Source of the DNA: Stichopus chloronotus
Taxonomy: Eukaryota; Echinodermata; Holothuroidea; Aspidochirotida; Stichopodidae
Assembly: GCA_021234535.1 (NCBI GenBank)
Contig: CM037850.1
Span: 13,740,114 to 13,804,113, forward strand
Reading direction: 5' to 3'
DNA: 64,000 nucleotides
In this document: piece by piece, positions 1 through 13,000 of the stretch
How the letters are laid out: every line of letters starts with the position of its first letter
How positions within the stretch are numbered: position 1 is the stretch's first letter
Position numbers and translations under genes: made by a program
Notes under the pieces: model-generated
Told to the model about the DNA's origin: nothing
Seen by the model: the letters and a program-made list of their open reading frames with translations, nothing else
Database searches by the model: none

Positions 1-837
1 ACGACTTTTACCACTGTATTACAGAACCCCTCATCGCCATGGGCCTTTTTTAAGAGTTCTTTATTTTAGCTAATAGTTCACAGTCTCATAATCACAAAAG
101 TGTTGATACTTTGGGGAGCTGTTAATGCCAGACGCTCAATTTGAATTACTCCATCCTGCTGGAGGTTATGACAAGGGGGAATGCTCAGTCACAGGATATA
201 TCGACAGAAGTCAGATTAGGGGGGAGACAAGGCAAAAGATAAACCATGTACAGAAAAAGAAAATTGAGATGACACTGCAATATCTCTTGAGGAGAAAATC
301 AGATATAGAAGTTTAAAGAGCAGAAGACTTGAACAATAAATAGTATCAGATATACGTTAATGCAAAACAATGCTGGCAAGTTAAAATAATACACTTTTAT
401 CTTGCTTCTTGGTTAGTTGCTAATTTCGTGGTCAATCTGTTGTTCTGTCGTTCGCTGGCACAGTTGGCCTAGCTGTGACTTTCTGTTTGTATACCTTTGC
501 TAGTTCGTCGGTTGAGCCGTTGACCGGGTAATTATTTGGTCAAATTCGTTGGTTATTCCGTTAACCGGTTAATGCATGGGTTGATAAAAGGATTTTATTT
601 GCCTTGCTCGATATCTATAATTTTTATTGACTTTTTTGTGTCTTCTAGTTGTGTTTCTTAATTTCAGTCTGAGTGAGCTGCCCCGTTTCAATTTTTGTCA
701 AACCTTAGTTTTCCGAAAATCCCCCCATCCACCTCTGTCATCCTCTCCTATAATCGTATTTACATATCCGTTCCTTCTTCATCTCAATTGCCTGTCTATC
801 AAAGGAGAGATGACATACTGAGAGGTGCAAAACTTAC

Positions 838-999
838 TGATTGCTGAGTCCGCTCCCGAAATGACGATGACTCCTTCCTTGGTCGAGATCTCGCAGCTTA
901 GAAGAACCCTGGAAAGTTTGACAACCCGTCCCTCCATAAGTAGTCAAACATCCTCCCCAGGGTGTTGGTCCCCTCGTGGAACAGTCATACTCCTGGGTC
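838..999 (-). CDS. Candidate orphan internal exon
   Basis: Bounded on the minus strand by acceptor tatatcag and a consensus donor TCA/gtaagt. Open in one frame across 162 nt (phase 2 in and out, so symmetric) with GPTPWGGCLTTYGGTGCQTF. Cysteine, glycine and tryptophan content is high, but no domain pattern fits firmly. No neighbouring exon was found, and the rest of any gene would lie beyond the left edge. Confidence 0.25.
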
Positions 1000-1614
1000 C
1001 TGATATAACGGGAGAAAAGCTAAACCATAAACGCAATGACGTTGAGCAGTGTCAATAGTAAGTAAGCTTTCACGGTATGTTATCGAAACCGGTAACGTCA
1101 GGTTTCGATTAGGCTTAATTAGTGAGTTGACGAAAACGAAAAATAAAGGGGGGGACAATGTAACAAAATATGATCATGAAATATTGAGAGGAATCGTGAA
1201 AAGTTGTTACCGACATACAAGCTAAAATAAAGGATGTAAGTAGATTCAAAACCCATGTTATTGCTACTGGGATTTTACAAACGGCCAGGGCCTCTCCGAC
1301 ATAGAACGTTACGCCATTCAACTAGATGCCAACGTATGGAAAGTGTGTGGAGAACACCCGGTTATAATAGTACGATTAAAAAAAATAAAAAGTACGGTTA
1401 CTAAACGTCAGTGTCACTGGTTGTTTTTTCTTCGGTTTTGCTTTTGCTTTTACATGTTTTTTGCCATATCGTTAGGAATTTTGACGTACACCGTTATCAT
1501 AAGACTTAATTTTTTCTTAATCTTTTGTTACAAAACTTTTCCTATGTCCGGATAATGCCTTCGTCTGTCATCATATTACAATTCACTCCGACAGTAAATT
1601 TATTTGTTTGGAGA

Positions 1615-1773
1615 TGTTTCCCCTAACAGCCATTCTGCTTTTTTTTATTGTCCTAGATAAAAAATAAAAAAGAACAAAATATCAAAGGATTATAAAGTGT
1701 TTCCCCTAACAGCAATTCTGCTTTTTTAATTGTCCTAAATAAAAAAGAACAAAATATCAAAGGATTATAAAGT
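1615..1773. repeat. Tandem duplication, about 80 bp
   Basis: Two near-identical copies (1615-1697 and 1698-1773), each running from tgtttcccctaacagc to caaaggattataaag. The second has lost some A/T bases in its homopolymers. Confidence 0.9.
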
Positions 1774-3947
1774 CATGTTAAACCAACTTCCTCCTTGACC
1801 GGCCCATTCTAACCATAAAAACATTCCAGGTGATCCCCTTCTCTTATACCCCCCCCCCCCCCCACATATCACTGTACAGTCATTTGTGTCTAGCCCTAAC
1901 AAAAGACTTTGATTTGCCAGTGCTTATCTTGGTTATAGTCAGTTCTTTAGTGACGGTCTGGATGAAGTTACCATGGTGATAGTGGCGTTCTGCTAAAAAG
2001 TACTAAAAGAACGGTTACGTGCGCTTAGCAGGCTATGCGTTAAACCAAATCGTTTGCTATACATGAGTTAATGCTGGACTTAACAAAGCTTAACTGCAGA
2101 CAACTATACAAAAGATATATCGTAGTGTAAGCTTGTATTAAACAAAGTAGCTCGCCGAGGGACAGGCATTGGTACTTGACTGGACGTTGAGGGTTTTTTT
2201 TTTTTTTTGAGGGGGGTGCGGTTTCTTACCCAATAGTAGGGAGAGTTATTCTTGGTTCTCTTAATGGTGTAAAGAGATCGCTAGAAAGCACAGTCGGTGA
2301 GATCTGCTGCTCTATGGTCGTACTTTTCTTCCTAGCCATTTTGGTCTGTCATGCCCGCCGGATGAGACTGGGCTCAAAGAGCCAACTTGGGATCTTCTTT
2401 TTTTACAATCGAGATGAGAAACAAACTTCACTGTTGTACTTTCAGATCTTAGTGACTCTGTGCACGATGTATATCTACAATAAGACAAACTGTATATCTT
2501 CTACGTAGGCTATACAGGGTTACAGTAACCTTGATTCGCAAACTATTTTTAAATATGTCACAATTGTTGCTAACGAACATGCGCGTGTAAAAATGAGTGC
2601 ATGTTTAATATACGCGCGCATGTCAGTGGTGTAGAGGAAGGAATATACAAAGCATCATACGGTGTCGCGGCCCGCTGTTGGTACATTTATTACGCAGGCA
2701 GGATGATTCGAAGAACGACAGCAAAAACAGAATCTGCATAAATGTTTGTACCGTCTTATAGTTAGACCTAATTTGGAATAACATATCCTCTTCGGCAACT
2801 AAAGTTTTTTATCCACACAATATGAATTAGTACCAAATTTCCTAAGCGCGGGTAATAAGTGTAAACTCACACAGTTAGGGGCATGGAAATGTTGTAGTTT
2901 GTGAATTACTACAGTGATTGAACGGTACAAGACGTTACTGGGAATTTCAAAGTTATCGCGTGATGTATTCAGCGCGTTGTTGGCTGTACATATTTGCTAC
3001 ATGTCGTACAATGTCATTGTATTGACTGATGATTAGATTTCCCGACGCAATCCACGAACTAAAGACCGGGTCCAACCAGCGCTGTAATCTTCACTGTCTG
3101 ACGATCTTGGCGCACGTACACATTCCATTTTTTCCCATGCATCAGAATGGTACCGTCTCGTTTCTGATGTGATAGCTCATTTTATTTCAAGTTATGCTTC
3201 AACCGAGATGGTGACATATATCTCTGAACGTAGTCATGTACTAAACAATTCTGCTTCAAACAGGTGACATTTAACATTATTTCTGTTAGGAAATGAGTTT
3301 TATTATTCTAGAGGCAATATCGATTACTCCACAGGGGACCTCCTTGTAGAAGTATACATTACCAACTATCCGTGACGTAACAAACAAAGCTAAAATCAAT
3401 AGACAGTCTGGCCGTGTCTCCAGGTCTACACAAACACTGTGCCCGTCTGAAGCAGGTTTTAATCTTAGTTTCAATAAGAGTACTTGACAACAGAAGTATC
3501 CCCTTCAATTGTAACCAACTGGAGAGACTGAGGCTCTTACCAAGGAACGAAATATTAAAACAGAGTTTTGTGATATATTCTGCTGTCAGCAAGCAACAAG
3601 GTGAATGTGATTAATTTCCAAACATTCGAGAGGTGAAGAAAGCTACAGCACAACTAACTTAAAAGTAAGTTTTTCTACATCTAATACATGCTGAAAGTTC
3701 CGCTCCCATGGTGACTGTAAGGAACCCTCTCATAGTCATACAAAGGCTGATGCAAATTGATAAAGAGGCCAACGCAAGTGGTACTGATTGTGCACGTGCA
3801 TATTTACGTTTGCAACGTTAGGTTATATTTGCCATGATAGCAATGGATTGAGTATTAGACTTGCAACTTCTCAACATCTCTTCGGCGTTTATTGAAGTTC
3901 AGTGTCCAATAATGCAATAGCAATAGCTCTGCACTTAGTTTTTATAG

Positions 3948-4955
3948 TAGGGATGCACCGGATTTTAGTTTTAGGATCCGGCCGGACCGGATGTGACCGG
4001 ATCGTAGTTGAAATTCGGCCGGCTGGGATTTTTACAATGCTTTTGAAAATGAGAATTGTTCACGGTTTCCATGTTCCCGAATGCAACATATATATAATGC
4101 ACAGGACAAATGGACTACGTTACAAGAAAAATCATGTTTCAATTAATATAGGCTAACTACTAATTATTTCATCATTAACTTCAACAAGTTCCACTAGCCA
4201 ATTTGGCAATCATAATATTCCCAATGACTAGAATGTTGTGGAAAGGTTTGCTGTACATTTTGCAGCCATTCTATCAATGACATTACAAAACAGCCGTGTT
4301 CAGGATTGTCATTGCTAATTTAAGTGATTTTACATGTAGATGCTTAAGTAAGTCACAGAAATCATTCAATTTAAGGCTACAAAGTGGCGTACTAAATTAG
4401 ACATGCCTTAGTTGAGTACCTTGCACCATGGGGCCTTACAACCGCACTTGTCCCTTAAATCACTGCCCACTATTTCCACCAAAATGAGATTTGAGCTCAT
4501 TCTACTCTCTTCATCAAAAGTTGTAACCCTATCCCCATACTGAAAGTTTTAACCCCCACCCAGTGCTCCCCTCCCTCTGAAAAGTCCCAGCTGTGGTCCA
4601 AGTCCAGACCAAGTGCAAGTCCCTCCAAATAGTTGACTTAGTCTTGGCTTCATCCAAGTCCAGAATAAATCATGCATGTTAGCTGTGAATGCAAATTGCC
4701 CAACAAGAAAAATGTTTGCCATGAAACATAATGATTTCACTTTGTTTAGCTAGCTTTTACATTTATTACTCCTGGGATAGATCACATTTATTTAAGTGTG
4801 ATATAGCAAAATTGCTTCTTGCAGCATTAATTTGTGATACTGTCAAATAATGTTGCATTAAAGCCTGAAAAGGAAATGTACACACAATCGAAACCGATTT
4901 TTTTTTCACTATCCGGACGGATAGTCCGGCCTGACCGGATATCCGGTGCATCCCT
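3948..4955. mobile_element. hAT-like non-autonomous DNA transposon
   Basis: About 1 kb bounded by inverted ends TAGGGATGCACCGGAT and ATCCGGTGCATCCCTA. Just inside both ends are clustered subterminal CCGGAT/ATCCGG motifs. Flanking 8-mers (ttttatag and atttttag) resemble a decayed 8-bp target duplication. No transposase frame lies inside. End sequence, subterminal repeats and an 8-bp target site suggest the hAT superfamily. Confidence 0.7.
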
Positions 4956-5940
4956 AATTTTTAGCTTATATTATTTTTATTTGTAGCAAAGTGGTTGTAC
5001 GATGTTTACGTATTCCTAAATCCAAGCGTCGACCACCAAAGTGATATAGGCGCTTCTGCTACTGCGGAAGCTAGTCAGACGACCTTCTTTGGAGAAGGCA
5101 AAAACTTATTTTTAGAACCACGTGTTGAACGGGTTGGAAGTAAACAATGGTGATTGGTCAATGTTAGGTAGTAGCCCAAACTCCTTGCACGTATCTCTTT
5201 GTATTTTTTTTGAGTTGGGATGGTGGTTGGGCGTGGCCTAGAAACTGAAAAAGTAGAATTTTAGCCTGTGATTGACAGGAAGGGGAAAATGAAGTTGTAC
5301 AAAAACGAAATGTGCGAGAAAAGGTTGCGGAGAGTTCAAGATAGACAGGGCCAGTTACACGTGTAGACTTAGGAAATTCGTGCGTTATTGGGCGTCGTTA
5401 TCTGTGACTTAACGTTAGTGTTTTTCCTTGGATTTGGAGAAATTTTGTGTACGGATTGTGCGGAGTAAAGTTGTGAGGTAAAGTCATTTTTCGTATTTCA
5501 TAAAATCTCGTGTAATGAATCTATGTAGTTGAGAAGTAGAAATTCTACCGTCTTGTTTGCCTAAGAAACTGCTGTAACTGAAAACGCAAAGATTGTCGTA
5601 GAATTTTACAACGTTATGCATTGTAGCTAAAGCAATTTTAAGAAGAGCCGACTGATGACAGTTTAAGATTAACATTTTTATTGCCGTAAGTCTTGAATGC
5701 AGGGTGCCGTAATTTTTAAGAAGTGTAACTCGCTGTGCATAAGACACTCGGAGCACAGATTTTCAATGTTGAGTAGGCCCAGTAACGACTGTAAGCTGTA
5801 ACCCCGAACCTCTGCCGCCGAAAAAGAAATCCAAAAGATCACAGTACAGCCAGTAAAGGAAGAAGACCCCAATAATCGACGCCCCAGAACAGAACAGATT
5901 TCGCACTTGCGAGTACACCGCCAAGACACAGAAACAGATC

Positions 5941-6260
5941 TCGCACGTTAGTGTGAGGATACAGTTTGTCGCCAGAGTTGCGACTTTCACAGAGCTCGCA
6001 CGTTGCGACAAGACGGCTCGCTGGCAGGGGTTGCGACCTTCACAGATCTCGCACGTTAGTGTGAGGATACAGCTTGACGCCAGGGTTGCGACTCTCACAC
6101 AACTCGCACGTTGCGACAAGACGGCTCGCTCGCAGGGGTTGCGACTTTCACAGAACTCGTACTTTGCGACAAGACGGCTCGCTCGCAGGGTTGCGACTTT
6201 CACAGAACTCGCACGTGCGACAAGATAGCTCGCTCGCAGGGGTTGCGACTTCGACAGGCC
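5941..6260. repeat. 54-bp minisatellite, two unit types
   Basis: Six units of 52-55 bp start at 5941, 5996, 6049, 6104, 6157 and 6209, each opening tcgcac or tcgtac. Type A contains gtgaggatacag; type B contains gcgacaagacggctcgct. The order is A-B-A-B-B-B. Frames are open on both strands through the array because of unit composition, not because of a gene. Confidence 0.9.
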
Positions 6261-7239
6261 TCGCACATTAAAGATAATAGGAAGGCCGTATTGATTGTAT
6301 AGGGTACACACGACAGTACAGTTGTTATTATTACCATTCCTTCTTCTTATTCTCTGTTTTCTTTATTTTCGTTGTGGCTCAAAATGCAGTCATTTTAACT
6401 ATGTTCGGACTGGAGAGAGGTTTTTTTTAACAAAGTTTTGTAGACCTGTAAAACAACTCTTTGGCTGTTTATTGAGACTCTGCATTCCTCTGGTCAGTTG
6501 AAAAGTCGGCCGACGTTACAATATGCAGCACCAACCTTCCCGATTTCTTGCAAACTTTCAATCCTGCGTATATCTTGGCACACCGCTAGATCTCTACTGC
6601 CAATGTTATTTTAATGAATCATTTTCCCGTCAGAGGATCACAATCAGTTCCATTTTCTTCCATTTACATGTCTAAGATTTTTACAATACCTACTATTTTT
6701 TTTCAACAACACACCTTCACGAGTTCACTGTCGAAAGTGAGATGTTGTAACCTATGCTATTCGCAATGAAAGCAAGTACGTTAGGTCCCATCACAAACCT
6801 GTATTGTTAGATATGTGTATAGGTCTTCTTAGTGCCACTCATCTCTCCGTGGTGATTCAGGGATTGTGTTTACCTCACACAAAATTTCCTCAGAACTTTC
6901 AATAAGTCAGGGGATGACACAAAGGTCACAAAGGTATTTTCTGTCGAACCTATATTTCTCCCAACAAGTCTTTTTTTCCCTGCTGAGGACTAAATGTTGG
7001 CACGTCTCAATGTAGAGAGATTCCCCAGTAATTCCGGCTACAGCTAGGGCCAAGGATTTCGGTGTTGAAGGTTGTTTCCTCTAATTCACAAACTTCCCTG
7101 CGTCAAGTCCTTGCTCAAAGGTATGCATCGTGTATAGGCTCCTAAGTGCAGTAAAAAGCTGTTCTGTAGACAAGCAGGTAATCTGTTATTCTCGATTAAA
7201 ATGGCTTATTGAGTTGTTGCGTGATATTCACAAAAGTTT

Positions 7240-7510
7240 CTTAAAAATTTGTCAAGTTTTCTTAACATACTAACGACAAATGGTCAAACTAAGAGGATCC
7301 CAGGAGCATTAATGAGTAATTAACAATTCAATTTAGTTTTTTGAAAATTCGTGACGAAACATTTTTCCCGTAAGTACTTATTCATATGAACACAGCCAGT
7401 TAAAGTAAGGGTCAAAACTTTAAGAAAAAATGAATTTTCATAACTATTGGATGTAAAAGTAGACTAAGTATATTAATTATAATTATTGTCATGTGTTTAT
7501 TCTACACAAT
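7240..7510 (+). repeat. Dispersed repeat family 1, copy a
   Basis: Related to 28140-28440. Shared landmarks are aaactaa.aggatc, gagtaattaacaattcaattta and taattataa.tattgtca. The copies are strongly diverged, with indels. No coding capacity seen. Confidence 0.7.
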
Positions 7511-8362
7511 CATCACATATTAATCACAAAATGTTATCAACTTTTTGAGCCCTTCAAAGTGCCCCGTTGGAAAGCAATCAGCCTGCTGGGAAGTTCCTGA
7601 TTGAAGGAGTTTGAGTACACATCTCAATAGGGTTTCTGTGTAGAGCCCTACCTCTCAAGAACAGAGGAACACTTGTCTCTGCGTATGAGAATATATTTGT
7701 AGCAATTACCTTATAGCATGCAATACCTTTATGTCCAGTAGAGCATATTTATTGGGAATAACTGCAGCAATATTTTACATTGCAAGTCCTCGTGCTATTC
7801 TCGATAATGTTATGTTTGTCCGTCGATGCAACAGTTTATGTTTGGTTTACCGTGCTTGATAACCGTAATTTTTTTCAGGAGAGTGATCAAGGAGAATCAG
7901 CTCCCTCCCCACACCATCACCCGACAAAAAACACCCCCTCTTTGAATTTTATTATGTGATACTATTATTACCATTGCCACATGTGCCTTTTGGTCCCTCC
8001 CCTTTTATATTTCTCACCACCCCCTCACCGGAACCTGACCTGCCTACCGTGACGGGTTCTTGTTCTAGCTTGTTCTATTCAGATATGATCTTCACACCCC
8101 TCAGGCCCCTTAGGGCTATACGCTACGTTCCACCACACTTTAGCCTTTTCTTTTTTAAGGCATCTGGAGGGACTATAGTTAAACTGGAGTTTAAGTTTGA
8201 GTGACATCATAACCACTCGCCTTTACTTAGCTTTTTAACCGTATTCAAAATTCGGACACGAGTACCCGAAACCCATTGTCGATCGGATACCCGTAAATAT
8301 ACCTTCTCTAAAGGTACGATTTCGTCGTGAATTCAAAAAGGGCATTTCGCTTTTGTAAGTTA

Positions 8363-8383
8363 ATGGCAAACCCTGTCGCTCAG
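8363..8383 (+). CDS. Small plus-strand gene, coding exon 1
   Basis: ATG followed by ANPVAQ and a donor CAG/gtacaa in phase 0. It was chosen because it supplies a start codon and the phase needed 305 bases upstream of exon 2. Support is only positional. Confidence 0.5.
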
Positions 8384-10037
8384 GTACAAGCGCAAGACGA
8401 TGAAGTGTTCTAAGTTAGGGAAAAGAACGTTTTATTTTATCTTGTCACGTATAAAATGTACGGTAAGGAAACTTTGGATCCTGATTTCAATTTCAAAATC
8501 AGGTCTTGACATCGTCGGTCTGTTATACCCGGTGTAGACACGCTCTTTAATACTAAGGATGGACGCTGCTGTTACTATTTAAAGAGGGGAAGAAACAGGC
8601 AATACTTCACTATGGAGGAAAGAATTAAAAGTCACTTTTGGACGGTCAAGTGGAAAGTAACCAAAATTCATGTATCTTTTTATTTCAGTCGTCCTCTCTT
8701 GTGACTTATGATTCACGTATCTGCCCAAAGATGCCTAACTCGGGTTTCCAAGGTCAAATCAACAACACCTTTGAGGGAGTATCCAAAGGAGACATATTCC
8801 CCTTGAGCCCACGGGACGCAAAGCAGAATCTACCAAACCCGGCGTTTTGGCACATATTCGTCGTGAAGAAGAGTGAGGATAGTGTTAACTGGAACGTAAC
8901 TCGGAGCCTGCCACCGTTCTCGCGACACACCCACATGCAACGCATGCACAGAGCATCAACGCCTGGTTACAGACTGACAGCATTAGACGGTAACATAATG
9001 AGCTTCTTTCCTTAAATAATGTAATTGAAATAAAGATAAGCCAGTTTGAGATTTTCTCAAACCCTATTGTCAATCATTCATGTGTAAAGGATATTGTTCT
9101 ACACTTCTTGAATCCCTTTCTTAGAAATATTTGGATGGTTATTATGTGAACAAAGTTTGCCAATGAAGAAACTCAAACTTCCAATTCTAGATGCATTAAC
9201 ATATTTGTTTCTGTGTTGATTGTGTGTTTTTTGTTTGTTTGTCTGTGTTTGTTTCTTTCTTTCTTTTTTGTTAGCTGGTTTTGTTTTTTCCTTTATTGTG
9301 TAACTATGTATATTTTTTTTTAGCTTTGTCCCTGTTAGAGATTTTTTTTAAATGATTATTTTTTCTAATATATTGATTGTTTACGTAATAAATAATTGCT
9401 GTTCTTTAGGTCTCCCACGGCCGTAAACATTTTTTTATTTGTAACTAAGTATCCTTATGTATCACCACACTATAAAGTCGTACTCTCACTTCATGCCCCT
9501 GTATGTCCATTTACTTACCACAAAATGTATGTGATATACAAAACGTATCATTGCAAATGTCTGTCACTTAGCCCTCATTCCTTTTCATGTTCAACAAACT
9601 AGAAACAGCATTTTCGTTGTTACATTCCCTTTTGGCACGTTACATCCTCTCCCCTTCCCCTTAAAATATCAGTCCCAACATGTACGATTTTAATATCGTC
9701 TGGGTAATCGACGTAATCATAATCCCTAAGCAAACTTTATTTAATCCATTAAACGTATCTTACAATCGTTTCACGTATATATTTCTTTCTTTATATTATT
9801 TTTTGTTATTTTACAGACCCCCCTGCCGTTCCCTACCACGAGCCATCCCCGCCGTCTATGCAGACCCCTCTACCTAACGTACTAAAGGGGGGTATCATCG
9901 CTAATTCAGTTGCCCCTTTCTCGACCCTCTCCAAGCCTACTTGCGGATACTTCTTTTCCCGTTTGACCGACCAAAAGAAAAGATTGTCCGGAATTCCACC
10001 AGCCGACCTCGTAAAATGGAGATACTATGTCAAGTAA
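8363..10037 (+). CDS. Uncharacterised 180-aa protein, three exons
   Basis: Exons 8363-8383, 8689-8989 and 9817-10037 join in phase (0, then 1) to an open frame of 181 codons including the stop. Splice sites: CAG/gtacaa, tttatttcag, GACG/gtaaca, tattttacag. The start ATG has G at +4. The protein is hydrophilic, without signal peptide or membrane segment. It is rich in proline, asparagine and serine (PNSGFQGQINNTFEG, LPNPAFWHIFVVKK, FSRLTDQKKRLSG) and ends in DLVKWRYYVK. I do not recognise the family. Small, proline-rich, domainless proteins of this sort include ciliary microtubule inner proteins, but nothing here shows that role. The first exon (seven codons) is the least certain part. Confidence 0.7.
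8689..8989 (+). CDS. Small plus-strand gene, coding exon 2
   Basis: Acceptor tctttttatttcag; donor GACG/gtaaca in phase 1. 100 codons stay open, with balanced composition unlike the surrounding AT-rich DNA. If the donor is not used, translation runs eight more codons to a TAA at 9013-9015, and an AATAAA follows at 9029-9034. Confidence 0.75.
9029..9034 (+). terminator. Intronic AATAAA after exon 2 read-through stop
   Basis: AATAAA lies 14 bases after the in-frame TAA reached by reading past the exon-2 donor. It could give a shorter isoform of about 115 residues by intronic polyadenylation. Confidence 0.35.
9817..10037 (+). CDS. Small plus-strand gene, terminal exon
   Basis: Acceptor after a T-rich tract (tattttacag). 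Phase 1 entry gives PPAVPYHEPSPPSMQTPLPN and onward without a stop for 73 codons to TAA at 10035-10037. The GC-richer, proline-coding start and the sharp change at the acceptor support a real exon. Confidence 0.75.
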
Positions 10038-10051
10038 ACGACCCCCGGATT

Positions 10052-13000
10052 AGCTTTTCATCACCTTTAATTTCTGGTTTCCATAACAACAAGAACTTCT
10101 GATGTCTTTTACGTGTACAGCATTGGCGTCACTCTTGATGGAACTAACTGCGAATCCTAAGATGAAGCCGCAGTTACCTTACGCAATCTCAAAAAAAAAA
10201 ATGTTTGTAAATATTCCTGCGAAAGTTTATAGTTTTTGTCACCTTGGAACATTACGTCAAATCTCGTCTGTAAGTTTTACCAGATCTGTGAACTGTGCTC
10301 TTATAATAATCACCAGCCATTTGATTCGATTCCACCTGAGCATTTGCAATGTACAAAGAGAGAAATTGATTTATTGTAAATATAAAGTCGTAAAAGTGAG
10401 CGATAAAAAACATAGACTTTCGTCTTTTTGTTTACTACATATCATTAAAAGAAAACGCTGAAGTATCACCAATGTATTAGACTATCTCCATACGTAGTAA
10501 ATACATGACGTCATGCACTGCCCAAATTAAAGCGCGTAAAATGAAATTTCCCCTCTAAATCTATTGACTTTTCGAAAGTCTTTGAGTATAAGATTTTCTA
10601 ATTCTTTGGGTTGGAAACACAATGAAGCAATTTCCTCCCCCAGCCTAAATGGAACAACTGAGGTACCCGGATGTCGAGATGTCTCATGCCGACATATCGA
10701 GATTCATCGTCTCTCTTCAACCAGTTACGTCATCTTTTGAAGATGTCGGTACGATTTTTTCTCACCATCTCAACATTTCTGCTTAGAACGTCGTATCGAT
10801 ACCACCTTTGAATTAATGGAGTCGTCCGCTGTTTCGTCACTGGGTTTGTGGACATACTACGATCGAAATGTCAACAAAATGTGTTTATTTATCATGATAT
10901 GGGTGCGTCCTATACTTGACGACACTCAGGGGTTCCGTGATATACAATAAACGCGATACATAAATCGAATTTGCATCCCTGCTTTAAACAACCTAGAAGA
11001 TATTTTCATGATCACTTTATCATTTCAGGTGCACAAACAAAAGAAAAAGCAAACGCAGACATTGTGTGATGTCACATAGGTGTAACATCGTATTATAAGG
11101 GTAGGATTTAATTGCGTGTCGCTTGGATGGCACCTGCGAAATTTGCTGAGGCATTTTCAAGAGGGTACTTTTTTTGAACAAAAAAGAAAAAAATACATAT
11201 GAAAAACATTTAATAAGGACAGCCATTTCATGTATTCTAATGTTAACAAAGGTGTACGAAGTCAATGTTACGCCGACTTGTGTAGTTAGTTGGTAGTTTC
11301 TTGAAGCCGTCGTATGGTTGAGGTATTTTATTGGCTTACATTTGATGATAAGGTGTCTACATTCATTGGCATAGGGAACAAGGGGAAGGAGAAACGCTGC
11401 CCTCCCAACCCCCCCCCCCCAACCCCCACATCTGAAAGTTGAAAAATCTTCCAATTTTCTTGAAACTTCTGGACATTTTAGGGGGAAATCGTGGATAAAT
11501 TTCCTTGCAGATGTTTAAAATAAAAATAAGTGTACCGGTACACCTACGTCTACTACTTCTAGTGACATTTCGGGACATTATATTCTATAGTTTTAAGAAC
11601 TTACCAGCCTGGCTTCCTCTCAAGAAGCTGTAGATTATTGATGAGAGGAACACCTGAGAGGAAACCTGTAATGGTTCAGCCCGTTGACTTCCCTTACTAT
11701 CATCCCTACATACCGCTCTTTCATGTGCGCACAGTAGCCTAGACTCGCGGTCGCCGGTCGTACGAAATGAATAAAAGTCCCTTGAAATGTTTTAAAGTTT
11801 GTTCTGTCGTTAATGATAGGTTTACATTATTTTGGTATTTTCAGACTCTTCCGCAATCTATTTAGGGTTGTCATTCAAGACTGCGGCCACCTTCCCCACA
11901 CACACACATCCTCTCCCCCCCCCCCCCACACACACACAAGCTCGTACTCCTCTCGATACTCATAGACCAGCACAAGTAGTGCATATATACATTGCGGGTA
12001 AACATGTGAGAATGTTACCAAAAAGTAATGGGGGTTGAAGATATTCATACCATGTCATTGGTTAGAATGTTTCCTTATTACCTTAAAGATTTTGTTCGAT
12101 CATTGATCAAATGACTTCAGGCTTTGCATGAATCGACAGCACTTTACTTGACGTCATTTGAATAAAAGTTACTTATCAATGATTTCCATTGGCTACAGTG
12201 TAGGTGCACTTTACATGGACTGTCTACATCAATGTGACTAGATTCAACGAATACGATTGCAGTGGTTGATAGTGGCTGTGCCAGTACGTTGTTCAACTGT
12301 GCACCAAATTTCGGGAGTGGGTTTATCTGTGTGACCTTCATGCGCTGTCTTTTCGGCCAGCGTAACATACCTTAAATATGAAAGAGCTAGAAGTAAACAA
12401 TTGGGAGTCACACATGCTATCATTCAGTCACACTTTAATACGCCTAAGCCATACTTCTATAACAGAAATGTTGCCGTTTAGAGCTTGCCGTAGTAAGATA
12501 GCATTGTCTTTTAAGCATGAAACATGTTAGATCATTGTGTGTCAGTATAGCACAAACTTTTACTTTTTCCGTTTGAACTCTGATTTAGGAACAATATCAA
12601 CAGACTTTCTCTTGTTGTTGCCGGTTGTTGAAATCTTTTTGCTTTCATACGAAACGAAGTAGAAGATCACTGTACTTCTTGTTCCTCGGCTCTGCTTCAC
12701 GGTCAAGTACCACCCATGTTAACTCAAGGATAGGTCAACAATTACTGTAAGTGAATGGTGAACAAGAGCACAAAGTCATTTCAATGACCAATATTGATTT
12801 GCTGTTTTTAACTTGATTTTATGCGTTTATTTTTAGATTTAATTTCATTTTCTAGCTTGTTAGAGTGAACTTTTGTGTCGGATACCCCAATGCGCCCTTT
12901 GCAACCGACAAGTACGGTTAAGAAAGTTGATACATTCTTAGGAGCCGGGTCAAAATTGGAGGAGTTGGTTATACCGTCTCAAACGGAAAGAAACCGAACT

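Larger units (their letters stand above)
1..3947. other. Intergenic region, no confident gene
   Basis: AT-rich, with short homopolymers. Apart from the candidate exon at 838-999 and the duplication at 1615-1773, open frames are short, lack splice context and have no family resemblance. Confidence 0.5.

Noticed and set aside
5763..6311. 182-codon minus-strand frame rich in repeated motifs
   Set aside because: It is the reverse reading of the 54-bp minisatellite; both strands are open because of unit composition.
7877..8204. Plus-strand acceptor-like site followed by a proline/histidine-rich frame
   Set aside because: No donor, and the frame closes soon; the small gene does not need it.
11604..11652. 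49-nt minus-strand segment with strong donor GCTG/gtaagt
   Set aside because: Open but tiny, with no partner exons on either side.
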